From the NCBI GenBank assembly GCA_965216945.1, contig CBDCGU010000003.1, positions 2,170,001-2,234,000 on the forward strand: DNA of 64,000 bases, written 5' to 3'. Positions within the stretch are counted from its first letter, which is position 1, and the number at the start of each line of letters is the position of its first letter. This stretch comes from DATHZQ01 sp965216945 (GTDB taxonomy: Bacteria > Actinomycetota > Acidimicrobiia > Spongiisociales > UBA5794). A model generated the notes under the pieces. It worked only from the letters and a program-made list of their open reading frames with translations, did no database searches and was not told where the DNA came from. Of this stretch, positions 50,765 through 59,594 are shown one piece after another. The position numbers were made by a program, and so were the translations under genes.

Positions 50765-51634
50765 ATGGTGGGCCGGCACATTCAATTGATGGTTGGCGGT
50801 GCGGAGAAGTCGGGTACGTCCTCCCTCAAGGAGTACCTGGGCCAGCATCCCGAGCTGGTGACGCATCGCCAGGAAGAGATCATGTACTTTGCGCTCGAGA
50901 GCATTCACGAGCTCGGGTTCGAGAACTCTCGCCGGCGCTACTTCGGTGACGCACCCGGCGTGCTCGTCGGCAAGAGCGTGGCGATCCTGTACCTGCCGGA
51001 GGCAGCGGCGCGGCTGAGGGAGCACAACCCCGACGTTGCGATCGTCGTCGTCCTCCGCAACCCGATCGATCGTGCCTACTCCGCCTACTGGCAGGCGCGC
51101 CGGCGGGGGTGGGAGCCGCTGCCTACCTTCGAGGAGGCGCTGGCGGCTGAGCCAGAACGGATTGCCGCCGACGAAAAGGCGGTGCGACGCAACGCCTACG
51201 TCGATCGCGGGCGGTACGACATCCATCTCACACGACTGATGAAGGAGTTCCCCGGCAATGTCGACGTCTGCCTGACGGAGGACCTCAGTCACGACCCGTT
51301 GGACGTGTGCCAGGCACAGTTCGCCAGGGTGGGAGTGGATGCGACTTTCGTGCCGGATATCGCCGAGCGCCACACCACCGTTAGGTCGGCGCGCTCCGAG
51401 CGTCTGGCGTCGATGCTGGCCCGGGGTGACCGGTTGAAGCGAGTAGTGCGCCAGCTTGTTCCGGAGCGCTACCTCGACCGGGTGCGCACGAAGGTGGACT
51501 CACTGAATACCCGCACCTTCGACCCGCCGGCGATGGCGCCGAAGACACGGGCGGCGCTGGTCGAGGAGTTCCGGCCCCACAACCAGCGGCTCGCCGACAT
51601 GATCGGCCGTGACCTCGGCCATTGGAACGCGTGA
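50765..51634 (+). CDS. Sulfotransferase-domain protein
   Basis: 289 residues. The PAPS 5'-phosphosulfate loop is MVGGAEKSGTSSLKEYLGQH (KSGTSSL) and the 3'-phosphate motif is IVVVLRNPIDRAYSAYWQAR (LRNPxxRAYSxYW). Both motifs are complete. The acceptor is unknown; glycolipid or tyrosine acceptors are possible. It is followed by a bidirectional terminator. Confidence 0.9.
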   Translation: MVGRHIQLMVGGAEKSGTSSLKEYLGQHPELVTHRQEEIMYFALESIHELGFENSRRRYFGDAPGVLVGKSVAILYLPEAAARLREHNPDVAIVVVLRNPIDRAYSAYWQARRRGWEPLPTFEEALAAEPERIAADEKAVRRNAYVDRGRYDIHLTRLMKEFPGNVDVCLTEDLSHDPLDVCQAQFARVGVDATFVPDIAERHTTVRSARSERLASMLARGDRLKRVVRQLVPERYLDRVRTKVDSLNTRTFDPPAMAPKTRAALVEEFRPHNQRLADMIGRDLGHWNA

Positions 51635-51662
51635 GGCCCCGAGGCTGAGCACCTCGGGGCCT
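51634..51662. terminator. Bidirectional stem-loop terminator
   Basis: AGGCCCCGAGG-CTGAGCA-CCTCGGGGCCT has an 11-bp perfect stem and a 7-base loop. It begins in the sulfotransferase stop codon region and ends 38 bp from the stop of the convergent ammonium channel. It likely serves both genes. Confidence 0.8.
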
Positions 51663-51699
51663 TCGAATGCGAAGGGCCGGGACCGGCCCGACGATCCTG

Positions 51700-53022
51700 C
51701 TAATGACCGTTGGAACCAACCGGATCGAGCAACCTCGGGTCGGCGAGCTGCTCCTGGAACACGAACTCCGGGTAGGCGTGGCTGGCGTGCTCGGAGCGAT
51801 CCAGACCGGCGAGCTCCTCCTCCGGGCTCACCCGGATGCCCACGAGGATGTCGACCAGCTTGAACACGGCGAAGCTGGTGATGAAGGTCCAGGCAATGAT
51901 GGCGCCGGCCCCGAGTGCCTGGTTGGTGAGGGTCACCCCGTCGCCCGCGGCAAACAGCCCGACCGCCAGCACGCCCCACAGCCCGCAGGTGCCGTGAACG
52001 GAGATCGCACCGACCGGATCGTCGATCCCGGCGCGCTCCAGGCCGATGACCGAGAGCACCATCAGCACCCCGGCGATCAGGCCGACGAGCACGGCGCCGC
52101 TGAACGAGATGGCAGCGGTGCCCGCCGTGATGCCCACCAGCCCGGCGAGCACTCCGTTGAGGGCGAAGCCGACATCGGGCTTCCCGTCCAGGATCCAGGA
52201 CATGAACATGGCACCGACGGCCCCGGCGCACGCCGCGATCGTGGTGGTGACCGCCGGGCTGGCGATGTCCTCGCCCACGGCGGCGAGCGTCGAACCGGCG
52301 TTGAACCCGTACCAGCCAAACCACAGGATGAATACGCCGAGGGCGCCCAGCGTGAGTGAGTGCCCGGGGATGGCCCGTGGCTTGCCGTCCTCGTCGTACT
52401 TGCCGATGCGCGGACCGACCACCAGGACTCCGGCGAGCGCAGCAACTCCACCGAGCATGTGGACGACGCCCGAACCGGCGAAATCCGAATAGCCGAGCTC
52501 GTTGAGCCAGCCGCGACTGTCCCACACCCAGTGGGTGACGACCGGGTAGATGATCCCCGTGATGAACGGCGTGTAGATCAGGTACGACACGAACTTCACC
52601 CGACCGGCAACCGCACCGGAGACGATGGTTGCAGCGGTTGCGGCGAACACCACCTGGAACAACCACTCGGACCCGCGCGCCGGGTCGTTGAAGAAGAACC
52701 CCCCGTAGGCGAAGAACCCGCCGGCGGTGGAGCCCCCGTAGGCGAGGGCGAAGCCGATGGCCCAATACATCAGGCCGCCGACCGAGAAATCCATCATGTT
52801 CTTCATGATGATGTTGCCGGCGTTCTTGGCTCGCGTGAAGCCGGCTTCGACGAGTGCGAAGCCAGCCTGCATGAACATGACGAGTGCGGCGGCGACCACC
52901 AGCCACACCTCATTCGTGGCCACCACGACTTCATCGATGGTCTGCGCCGAAGCCACGCCCGCCAGCGGCCCGACCGACATGGCAGCAGTCAATCCTCCCA
53001 CGAACAACAGCCTTCTCTTCAC
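51700..53022 (-). CDS. amt: Ammonium transporter (Amt/Rh family)
   Basis: 440 residues, GTG at 53022 after GGAGGTG. The N-terminus is a signal-type helix ending ASA. Amt landmarks: AGFALVEAGFTRAKNAGNII, YAIGFALAYG-like WAIGFALAYGGSTAGG, DFAGSGVVHMLGGVAALAG (first conserved His), WFGWYGFNAGST and GTCGLWGVLAVGLFA (second His region is ISVHG). Eleven helices expected. AmtB channels are usually paired with a PII protein; none is adjacent. Confidence 0.95.
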   Translation of the reverse strand: MKRRLLFVGGLTAAMSVGPLAGVASAQTIDEVVVATNEVWLVVAAALVMFMQAGFALVEAGFTRAKNAGNIIMKNMMDFSVGGLMYWAIGFALAYGGSTAGGFFAYGGFFFNDPARGSEWLFQVVFAATAATIVSGAVAGRVKFVSYLIYTPFITGIIYPVVTHWVWDSRGWLNELGYSDFAGSGVVHMLGGVAALAGVLVVGPRIGKYDEDGKPRAIPGHSLTLGALGVFILWFGWYGFNAGSTLAAVGEDIASPAVTTTIAACAGAVGAMFMSWILDGKPDVGFALNGVLAGLVGITAGTAAISFSGAVLVGLIAGVLMVLSVIGLERAGIDDPVGAISVHGTCGLWGVLAVGLFAAGDGVTLTNQALGAGAIIAWTFITSFAVFKLVDILVGIRVSPEEELAGLDRSEHASHAYPEFVFQEQLADPRLLDPVGSNGH

Positions 53023-53190
53023 TGCGAGTCACCTCCGGTTGGTTGGCGGCGAAGGTACGGCCACCTGGTTTCCATGCGGTTGCCGAGCCGTTTCGTCGTT
53101 GCGAACGTTGTGTTTCAGCCGTGTTGCCGCGATCGGGTGCCGGAGGCCTCGCTGGGTAAGCTCGGTGCGGTTCTCACGGGGGTATCGGCG

Positions 53191-54108
53191 GTGGCCGGCG
53201 CAATCGAGGTGCACAATCTCCACAAGCGCTACGGCGACGTGCATGCCGTGGCCGGCATCGATCTCAACGTGGCGTCCGGTGAGCTGCTGGCGCTGCTTGG
53301 ACCCAACGGCGCCGGCAAATCGACCACCGTGGAGATCTTGGAGGGGCATCGCCCGCGGTCGTCCGGCGACGTGCGCGTACTCGGCTTCGACCCGGAGACG
53401 GGAGGTCGCCCGTTTCGGGAGCGCATCGGCATCGTGCTGCAGAACGAGGCGATCGAGAAGGAGCTGACGGTCAAGGAGATCGTGAGGCTCTACGGTGCGA
53501 TGTATCCGCGGCGCCGTCACCCGGGCGAGCTCATCGAGATGGTCGGTCTCCAGAACAAGGCCACGGCACGGATCAAGACACTGTCGGGCGGCCAGCGTCG
53601 CCGCCTCGAGCTGGCCCTCGGGCTCGTGGGGGACCCCGATCTGCTGTTCCTCGACGAACCAACCACCGGCTTCGACCCATCGGCGCGACGGCAGGCGTGG
53701 ACCGTCATCGAGAGCTTGCGGAGCCTGGGTAAGGCCATCCTGCTGACGACCCACTACATGGAGGAGGCACAGCGGCTGGCGGATCGAGTGGCGGTCATCA
53801 GCGCAGGACAGATCGTCGCCGAAGGCGCACCGGAGACGCTGGGCGGCCGGAGGGCAGCCGCCAGCCGGATCACGTTCCATGTCCCCTCCGGTGCGTTCCG
53901 CCTGCCGCCCAACATCGATGCCACTCCCGCAGCCGACGGCGGCATCGTCGTTCGCACGCACGACCCCACGCGGACGTTGTACGAGCTGACGGCCTGGGCG
54001 CTCGACCACGGCATCTCACTGCAAGGTCTCGTTGTCGCCAAACCGACTCTGGAGGATGTCTATCTCGAGTTGACCGGCGAGGAGAAGGGTGAGGAGGCAG
54101 GCCGGTGA
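53191..54108 (+). CDS. ABC transporter ATP-binding protein (drug/lipid exporter type)
   Basis: 305 residues, GTG at 53191. Walker A GPNGAGKST, signature LSGGQRRRLELALG, Walker B LLFLDEPTTGFDP and H-loop TTHYMEEAQ are all present. The C-terminal 80 residues form the accessory domain typical of DrrA/NodI/CcmA-type exporters. It overlaps the permease start by 4 bp (GTGA). Frame stays open upstream to 52360 but that is antisense to amt. Confidence 0.95.
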   Translation: MAGAIEVHNLHKRYGDVHAVAGIDLNVASGELLALLGPNGAGKSTTVEILEGHRPRSSGDVRVLGFDPETGGRPFRERIGIVLQNEAIEKELTVKEIVRLYGAMYPRRRHPGELIEMVGLQNKATARIKTLSGGQRRRLELALGLVGDPDLLFLDEPTTGFDPSARRQAWTVIESLRSLGKAILLTTHYMEEAQRLADRVAVISAGQIVAEGAPETLGGRRAAASRITFHVPSGAFRLPPNIDATPAADGGIVVRTHDPTRTLYELTAWALDHGISLQGLVVAKPTLEDVYLELTGEEKGEEAGR

Positions 54109-54944
54109 GCGGTCGGCCACCCGACTGGCGGCTGCTGTGGCAGCAGATCCGCTACCAGAACGCCATCTTCTGGCGCACTCCGGTGTCGGCCTTCTTCACA
54201 CTGGCGTTCCCACTCATGTTCCTCATCGTGTTCACGCTCGTCTTCGGCAACGAGACCATCGAGCCGATCGGCGTGACGACCGCCCAGTTCTTCGCCCCGT
54301 CGCTGGCAGTCTTCGGCGCAGTGTCCGCGACCTACACCAACCTCGCCATCACCATCGCGATCAACCGGGACGAAGGCATTCTGAAACGAGTGCGCGGCAC
54401 CCCGCTGCCGCCGTGGGTCTACGTCGCCGGCCGGATCGGCTCGGCCACCTATCTGGCTGCGATCGCCGTAGTGCTCATGCTCGGCATCGGCATCGCCTTC
54501 TTCGGGGTCACGCTCTACTTGGAGACGCTGCCGGCACTCGTGGCCACGTTCCTGCTCGGCGTTGGCTGTTTTGCCGCTCTCGGTGTCCTCGTTGCGGCGC
54601 TGACACCCAATGGTGAGTCGGCCCCGGCCGTCGCCAATGGCACATTGCTGCCCCTGGCGTTCATCTCCGACGTCTTCATCCCGCCGACCGCGAACGCACC
54701 GGGCTGGGTCGAGGCCATCGCCAACCTCTTCCCGCTCAAGCACTTCGTGGTGGCGTTCCAAGACGCCTTCAATCCCGGGCTCGTTGCCCAGGCCGGCTCG
54801 TGGCTCGACATCTTCGAGTGGGATCGGCTGGTCGTGATCGCGTTGTGGGGGGTTCTCGCCACGGTCCTGGCGCTGGAGTACTTCCGTTGGGAGCCGTCCG
54901 GCGGGGAGCGAGTGGGGCGCCGCCGCCGGCGGGTGGCGTCCTGA
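54105..54944 (+). CDS. ABC-2 type transporter permease
   Basis: 279 residues. Six hydrophobic segments: AFFTLAFPLMFLIVFTLVFG, PSLAVFGAVSATYTNLAITI, IGSATYLAAIAVVLMLGIGI and so on, plus the conserved FLGPLxFISxVFxPxxxxP-like LAFISDVFIPPTANAPGW before the last helices. It pairs with the ATPase above as a DrrAB-like exporter. The basic tail GGERVGRRRRRVAS is cytoplasmic. Confidence 0.93.
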   Translation: MSGRPPDWRLLWQQIRYQNAIFWRTPVSAFFTLAFPLMFLIVFTLVFGNETIEPIGVTTAQFFAPSLAVFGAVSATYTNLAITIAINRDEGILKRVRGTPLPPWVYVAGRIGSATYLAAIAVVLMLGIGIAFFGVTLYLETLPALVATFLLGVGCFAALGVLVAALTPNGESAPAVANGTLLPLAFISDVFIPPTANAPGWVEAIANLFPLKHFVVAFQDAFNPGLVAQAGSWLDIFEWDRLVVIALWGVLATVLALEYFRWEPSGGERVGRRRRRVAS

Positions 54945-55307
54945 GGAGCGGATCGCCTTCCGGGCCGGCTTGAGAGGCCGCGTGCCGGGCCTCCACTCCC
55001 TGCACGACGACCTCTCCAGAGGCGATGTTGCTGTCACGTTACTCGCGATCCGGGCCTGCGGCGTGGGGCGATGGCGAACCCGCACGGACCGAGCAAGCAC
55101 TCCGCAAGCAGCCCCTCACGGACTGACGGGTGACGCCGCTTCACGAGTCCGCGGTATCGAGCCACCTGGGACGACACCGCGACCCCCGGCGCTGCGCCGG
55201 TCCCGCTCGTCGCCGAGAGCCCCTACCTGGCTTCCCTTTTGCCCTGCCTGCCGTAACCAGTACATCAGAGGGAACCGGCGGGGTCACCTCCGATATTGAG
55301 GGATCGA
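54945..55307. other. 363-bp gap between convergent ABC operons
   Basis: I see no gene. Short open frames are antisense-like. Confidence 0.4.
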
Positions 55308-56126
55308 TCAGCCGCCCAGGCCGAGGAGCCGTTCCCGGTCGAATACTCGAGCGCCGAACGCCAGGGCGACGATGGCGGCCAACCAGGCGACGCCGCCGAT
55401 GGCGAGGGCGGCACGGGTCGGATCCACGGCGACGCCACCGGCGACGCCGTAGGCGAGGATGATGACGGGGAGTGACACGAGGCTGGCGGCCTGCTGGGAC
55501 GCCGCCGTGCTGCGCACCCGCCCTGAGAGCCACACGATGATGGCGATTGCGACGGCGAGGAACGGCGGCAGGACCCAGAAGATCAGGAGCCACCAGCCGA
55601 TCGTGGGGAAGAACCACTCACCGACTGCGGGCCCGGCGATCAGATTCACCACGAGGCTGTAGATGGCAAAACCCCCGAGGGTTGCGAGATAACCGGGGAC
55701 GAGGGAGCCGATCAGCTTGCCGATGTAGACCTCGCGTATCGATGCGGGGGAATGGGCGAGAAACTCGCCTGTGCCGCGTTCCCGCTCACCGACGATCGCA
55801 TGGGCGCCGACCGCAGACGACACGGTCAGCGGGACGACGATGGCGATCGGGGCCAGCAAAAAGACCGACAAGGCGTAGGCGGTGCGAGCTGCCGGCGTGC
55901 GATCGGCCACCTGCTCCTGGAGCGACGCAGGTAGCGAGCCGAGCAGGTTGCTCACCTGCGAGATCACTTCGTTGTTCTCGATTCGGGTGACGCCAACCAG
56001 CACGATGGTCGGGATGACGGCGAAGAACAGCAGGGCGATGACGATCAGGGGGCCCCAGTAGTCGCGGCTCTTGAACAGCTGGCGCAGATCGGTCCGGGCC
56101 ACGGTGCGAACTCGTCGCCAGTTCAT
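55308..56126 (-). CDS. ABC-2 permease (NatB-like)
   Basis: 272 residues, ATG at 56126. MNWRRVRTVARTDLRQLFKS then PLIVIALLFFAVIPTIVLVG. The large loop GERERGTGEFLAHSPASIRE is the E(R/K)xxGT(x)E(x)LLxxP motif of Na+/drug ABC-2 exporters such as NatB. Six transmembrane segments. Its ATG overlaps the stop of the ATPase gene upstream (ATGA). Confidence 0.92.
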   Translation of the reverse strand: MNWRRVRTVARTDLRQLFKSRDYWGPLIVIALLFFAVIPTIVLVGVTRIENNEVISQVSNLLGSLPASLQEQVADRTPAARTAYALSVFLLAPIAIVVPLTVSSAVGAHAIVGERERGTGEFLAHSPASIREVYIGKLIGSLVPGYLATLGGFAIYSLVVNLIAGPAVGEWFFPTIGWWLLIFWVLPPFLAVAIAIIVWLSGRVRSTAASQQAASLVSLPVIILAYGVAGGVAVDPTRAALAIGGVAWLAAIVALAFGARVFDRERLLGLGG

Positions 56127-57034
56127 TCGCTGCCCCCGTGGATCCGTTGCATCTCGAAGTAGAGGTCGGCAAGGCTGCCGTTGCGCGGTTCCACCCTGGT
56201 CAGCCTCGTGCCGTCTTCGACCAGGGCCGCAACGAGGTCGGGCAGCCGGCGCATGCTCGTCAGGGCGACCTCGAGACCGCCGTTCCACTCCGTGGATACG
56301 ACCTCGGGTCGATCGGCCAGGCCACGGAGGCGTGTGCGATCCTCGGCATCCAACACCACTCGCGGTTCGGTGAAGTACTGCTCCGCCAGGTCGGAGGGAT
56401 GCCCGACGACCCGTGCGGCACCGCGCACCATGAGCGCCACCTGGTCGGCGATGCCCTCCGCCTCGTGGAGCAGGTGGGTGCACATCACGATCGTGCGCCC
56501 CGTGGTGGAGAGCTCGGAGATCAGCGTCAGGACGTCGCGGGCCGACTCGGGATCGAGCCCGGCCGTCGGTTCGTCGAGCAGCAAGACCTCTGGGTCGTGG
56601 AGGAAGGCGCGTGCCAGTGCCAAGCGGGTTCGCATGCCCGTGGAGTAGCCGCCGACGACCTGGCCGAGTGCGCCCTCGATGCCAAACCGGGCAGCCGCAG
56701 CCGCGATGCCGCCGCGGTCGACCTCGTACAGGTCGGCGGCGTAGGCCAGGTTCTCCCAACCCGTCAGGCGCTCGTACATGGCCGGTTTGGGTGGCACGAC
56801 ACCGCATCTCCGGCGCACGACCGTGCCCTCGGTGGTCGGATCGAGGCCGAGCACGCGCACCGCCCCCGCATCGGGACGCAGCGCCCCCGTGACGAGCCTG
56901 ACGGTGGTCGTCTTGCCGGCGCCATTGGGGCCGAGCAGCACCGTGATCGACCCCTTCGGGACGGTCAGCGACAGGTTCGTGATCGCGGCCACCTCACCGA
57001 AGCTGCGATCGACCCCCTCGAGAGAAACGGCCAT
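56123..57034 (-). CDS. ABC transporter ATP-binding protein (NatA-like)
   Basis: 303 residues, ATG at 57034. Walker A GPNGAGKTT, signature GYSTGMRTRLALARAF, Walker B VLLLDEPTAGLDPES, then H-loop CTHLLHEAEGIADQ. The signature has GYSTGMR instead of LSGGQ, as in NatA-type exporters. With the permease it forms the second ABC exporter here, in opposite direction to the first. Confidence 0.95.
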   Translation of the reverse strand: MAVSLEGVDRSFGEVAAITNLSLTVPKGSITVLLGPNGAGKTTTVRLVTGALRPDAGAVRVLGLDPTTEGTVVRRRCGVVPPKPAMYERLTGWENLAYAADLYEVDRGGIAAAAARFGIEGALGQVVGGYSTGMRTRLALARAFLHDPEVLLLDEPTAGLDPESARDVLTLISELSTTGRTIVMCTHLLHEAEGIADQVALMVRGAARVVGHPSDLAEQYFTEPRVVLDAEDRTRLRGLADRPEVVSTEWNGGLEVALTSMRRLPDLVAALVEDGTRLTRVEPRNGSLADLYFEMQRIHGGSE

Positions 57035-57107
57035 CTCCACCGGCCGTAAAGGTAGTGCTCGATGGAGACCGGTGAACCGTTTCGGCGCAAAATGAGACAA
57101 TGGACCC

Positions 57108-57800
57108 ATGTGCGGCCGCTTTGTCCAATCCTCCGAGCCCGAGACCTACGCCGAGGCGTTTCACGTCGACCGGACCGTGACGGAGAAGATCCCGCCGTCG
57201 TACAACGTCGCACCCACCGACCCGGTATACGCGGTGGCGGAACACGACGGTGAGCGGCTGCTCGGCAGCTTCCGATGGGGCCTCATCCCCTTCTGGGCAA
57301 AGGACCGCAAGATCGCGGCGCGCAACATCAACGCCCGCGCCGAGACCGTTGCCGACAAGCCGGCGTTTCGCGACTCCTTCGCCACGCGCCGCTGTCTCAT
57401 CCCGGCTGACGGCTTCTACGAGTGGCAGAAGAAGCCGAAGGGCAAGCTCCCGCACTACATCTACCCGCCAGAGGGGACGCCCCTCGCGCTCGCCGGTCTG
57501 TGGGCGTCGTGGCGGGACCGGGAAACCGACGAGCGGGTGCGGTCCTGCACCATCATCACGACCCGGCCCAACCAACGCCTTGCGGAGTTGCACGATCGCA
57601 TGCCCGTCGTGTTGCCCGAGTCGGTTTGGGACCAATGGCTGGCCGAGGGAGAGGCCGGCGCCGATCGGCTTCGGGCACTGCTGGTGCCGGCTCCCGACGA
57701 CTCCCTTGCCTTCCACCCGGTGTCGACGCTGGTCAACAAGGTCGCCAACAACCTGCCGGAGTGCATCGAGCCGCTCACCACACCAGCGGTCGACCAGTGA
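57108..57800 (+). CDS. SRAP-domain protein (YedK/HMCES family)
   Basis: 230 residues. Cys2 (MCGRF) is the catalytic nucleophile that forms the covalent adduct with abasic DNA. SYNVAPT, FRWGLIPFWAKD, ARNINARAET (conserved Asn and Glu), CLIPADGFYEW (catalytic Glu) and LAELHDRMPVVL (His) follow as in YedK/HMCES. The enzyme shields abasic sites in single-stranded DNA. It complements the AP-endonuclease fusion in theme, but is far from it in the window. Confidence 0.95.
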   Translation: MCGRFVQSSEPETYAEAFHVDRTVTEKIPPSYNVAPTDPVYAVAEHDGERLLGSFRWGLIPFWAKDRKIAARNINARAETVADKPAFRDSFATRRCLIPADGFYEWQKKPKGKLPHYIYPPEGTPLALAGLWASWRDRETDERVRSCTIITTRPNQRLAELHDRMPVVLPESVWDQWLAEGEAGADRLRALLVPAPDDSLAFHPVSTLVNKVANNLPECIEPLTTPAVDQ

Positions 57801-57801
57801 G

Positions 57802-58221
57802 TCAGCCGTGTCTCGATGCGCCAACGCTGGCGATGGCACCGCCGGCGACGGCGCCGACGATGCCGATCGCCGTCGTCTGACCCACCGCACCCAGGGCTGG
57901 CAACACATCGGGTCCACCGAGGATCCCCGCCACCTCCAGCAGCAACGCAACCACGATCACGTTGATGGCGCCGCCGGCAGCTGCCGCCGCCGCCAGCGTG
58001 GGCGCGACCGGCCCGAGTGCCAGCCGGTAGCTGACCGGGAACGAGGCCGCCACCAGAAACGGGAAGGCGACGTAATCGGCCTCCGGCCTCAGCCAGGCTG
58101 CGATCACCCATGCGGCGGCGAAGACCCCGGAGATGTAGATGTACGGATTGCGGGCGCTTCCGATCCTGCCTCCCGATGTCGTGCCCGAGTCTCTTCCGCG
58201 GGGCGACCGATTCCGACTCAA
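57802..58221 (-). CDS. Small membrane protein, three helices
   Basis: 139 residues from a TTG at 58221 that overlaps the previous stop (TTGA). Arg-rich N-terminus, then ISGVFAAAWVIAAWLRP, ADYVAFPFLVAASFPVSYRL and two more hydrophobic stretches, ending GAVAGGAIASVGASRHG. Third gene of a coupled operon. The TTG start is chosen on overlap geometry. No known family is recognised. Confidence 0.65.
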   Translation of the reverse strand: MSRNRSPRGRDSGTTSGGRIGSARNPYIYISGVFAAAWVIAAWLRPEADYVAFPFLVAASFPVSYRLALGPVAPTLAAAAAAGGAINVIVVALLLEVAGILGGPDVLPALGAVGQTTAIGIVGAVAGGAIASVGASRHG

Positions 58222-58400
58222 TGGAGCGCTCGCACTCCGATGACCCCGTATGCCGACAGCCACAGCCCGATCACCAGTAGCCGTGCATCTGGACTCCTCC
58301 GCAGCATCCACAGCACCGAGGCGAACACGACCGTCACGACGATCACCTGGAACAGGACTCCCTCGTCGGTGGTGGGCAGGAGGAGATCACCCATCGTCAT
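58218..58400 (-). CDS. Small two-helix membrane protein (SIMPL operon)
   Basis: 60 residues, ATG at 58400 overlapping the SIMPL stop (ATGA). MTMGDLLLPTTDEGVLFQVI, then VVTVVFASVLWMLRRSPDAR and LLVIGLWLSAYGVIGVRAL. Two transmembrane helices. The double overlap with both neighbours makes it a credible gene. Function unknown. Confidence 0.7.
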   Translation of the reverse strand: MTMGDLLLPTTDEGVLFQVIVVTVVFASVLWMLRRSPDARLLVIGLWLSAYGVIGVRALH

Positions 58401-59014
58401 GTCTCGATCGCAAACGTCACTGTCAGGTGGACGGTGACCGTGTGTTCGCCCGTGACGATGGGGGTCGTCGTGCGCTCGATCGCTGCAGCCCGAAGAACCG
58501 GCGCCGGACCGTGCCCCGTCGACTCGTCGATCGAGGTCGGTGCCCCGAGGGTGACGCCCGCCAGCTCGGCGAGCTGCGACGCCTTGGCGGCAGCATCGCC
58601 CCACGCCGCGGCTCGTGCCATCTCCGCAAGCGCCGAATCGTCGTCGAAGGAGAACGACACGCTGTCGATGCGCACCTCGTCGCCTCCGGCGGCGATCGCT
58701 GCGTCCATGACATCCCCGGCGGCGGACACATCCCTGATCGTGACGTCGAGTGTGTTGTCGACCCGGTATCCGGTGATGCGGGACTCCTCACCACGGTGAT
58801 CCCACTGCGGCCCGATGGAGAACTTGGTGGTTGTCAGGTCCCCGTCGGCGATGCCACGAGCCTGCAATGCCGCGATGACTCGCTCGGTCCTCTCGGCGGC
58901 CGTCGCCGTGGCGTCGCTCACCTTGCCGCGGTGTACCGACACGCCGATGCTCACCGACAGCGTGTCCGGTGCGTCGCTCGCTTCGCCGCGACCGCTCACG
59001 GTGATACCGCTCAT
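58397..59014 (-). CDS. SIMPL-domain (DUF541) protein
   Basis: 205 residues, ATG at 59014. MSGITVSGRGEASDAPDTLS, then TTTKFSIGPQWDHRGEESRI and TGYRVDNTLDVTIRD are typical of SIMPL/DUF541 (BP26-like) domains. No signal peptide is visible, unlike many relatives, so it may be cytoplasmic. The fold often forms channel-like oligomers. It heads the coupled three-gene operon. Confidence 0.9.
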   Translation of the reverse strand: MSGITVSGRGEASDAPDTLSVSIGVSVHRGKVSDATATAAERTERVIAALQARGIADGDLTTTKFSIGPQWDHRGEESRITGYRVDNTLDVTIRDVSAAGDVMDAAIAAGGDEVRIDSVSFSFDDDSALAEMARAAAWGDAAAKASQLAELAGVTLGAPTSIDESTGHGPAPVLRAAAIERTTTPIVTGEHTVTVHLTVTFAIET

Positions 59015-59125
59015 CGATGAACTCCTCGTCGCACGCCCCGGCGAGATTACTTGCGGTGGCGTGCTCGACGCAGCCGAGCGCAATCCCGACGAGATGTCGG
59101 GTGGAGCAAGGGATATATTCACCCC

Positions 59126-59590
59126 GTGGTCGATCACACGCATCCCGGAGTCGACGTCGATCTCGCGCTCGAGGGGGTGGCGCGTTCGCGTCTCGTGCGT
59201 GGCCTGTACGGAACGGTCGGCTTCGTGTTCCTCGGGTTGGGGATCGCAGGCTGGTTCATCCCCGGTCTTCCGGGAACGATCAACCTCCTCGTTGCGCTCT
59301 GGTTCTTCTCGATGTCCAGCCGCCGGATGTATCGGTGGATGCTCACCAACAAGTACTTCGGCGAGGAGTTGCGGGACTACAAGTCGGGTCTGGGCATCCC
59401 GCGCCGGGTAAAGGTCTTTGCGATCACGAGCATCGTGCTGGCGGTGGGCTTCTCTGCGGGCTTTGTGTTCGACAGCCCGCTGGTGCGGGTCGCGCTTGTC
59501 GCCGTCGGCGCCTACGGAATCTGGTTCATCGCAACCCGCCCGACCCGGGAGATCGAACTGGAGCGGCGCGCTGCCGCCGCCGGGGCCTGA
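59126..59590 (+). CDS. DUF454 (YbaN-like) inner-membrane protein
   Basis: 154 residues from a GTG at 59126. GTVGFVFLGLGIAGWFIPGL then PGTINLLVALWFFSMSSRRM are the DUF454 signature (LGxIGxxLPxLPTxPFxLLAxxxFxxxSxR). A TATATT box at 59113-59118 is only 7 bp upstream of the start, suggesting a leaderless mRNA. Function unknown. Confidence 0.85.
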   Translation: MVDHTHPGVDVDLALEGVARSRLVRGLYGTVGFVFLGLGIAGWFIPGLPGTINLLVALWFFSMSSRRMYRWMLTNKYFGEELRDYKSGLGIPRRVKVFAITSIVLAVGFSAGFVFDSPLVRVALVAVGAYGIWFIATRPTREIELERRAAAAGA

Positions 59591-59594
59591 TCCC

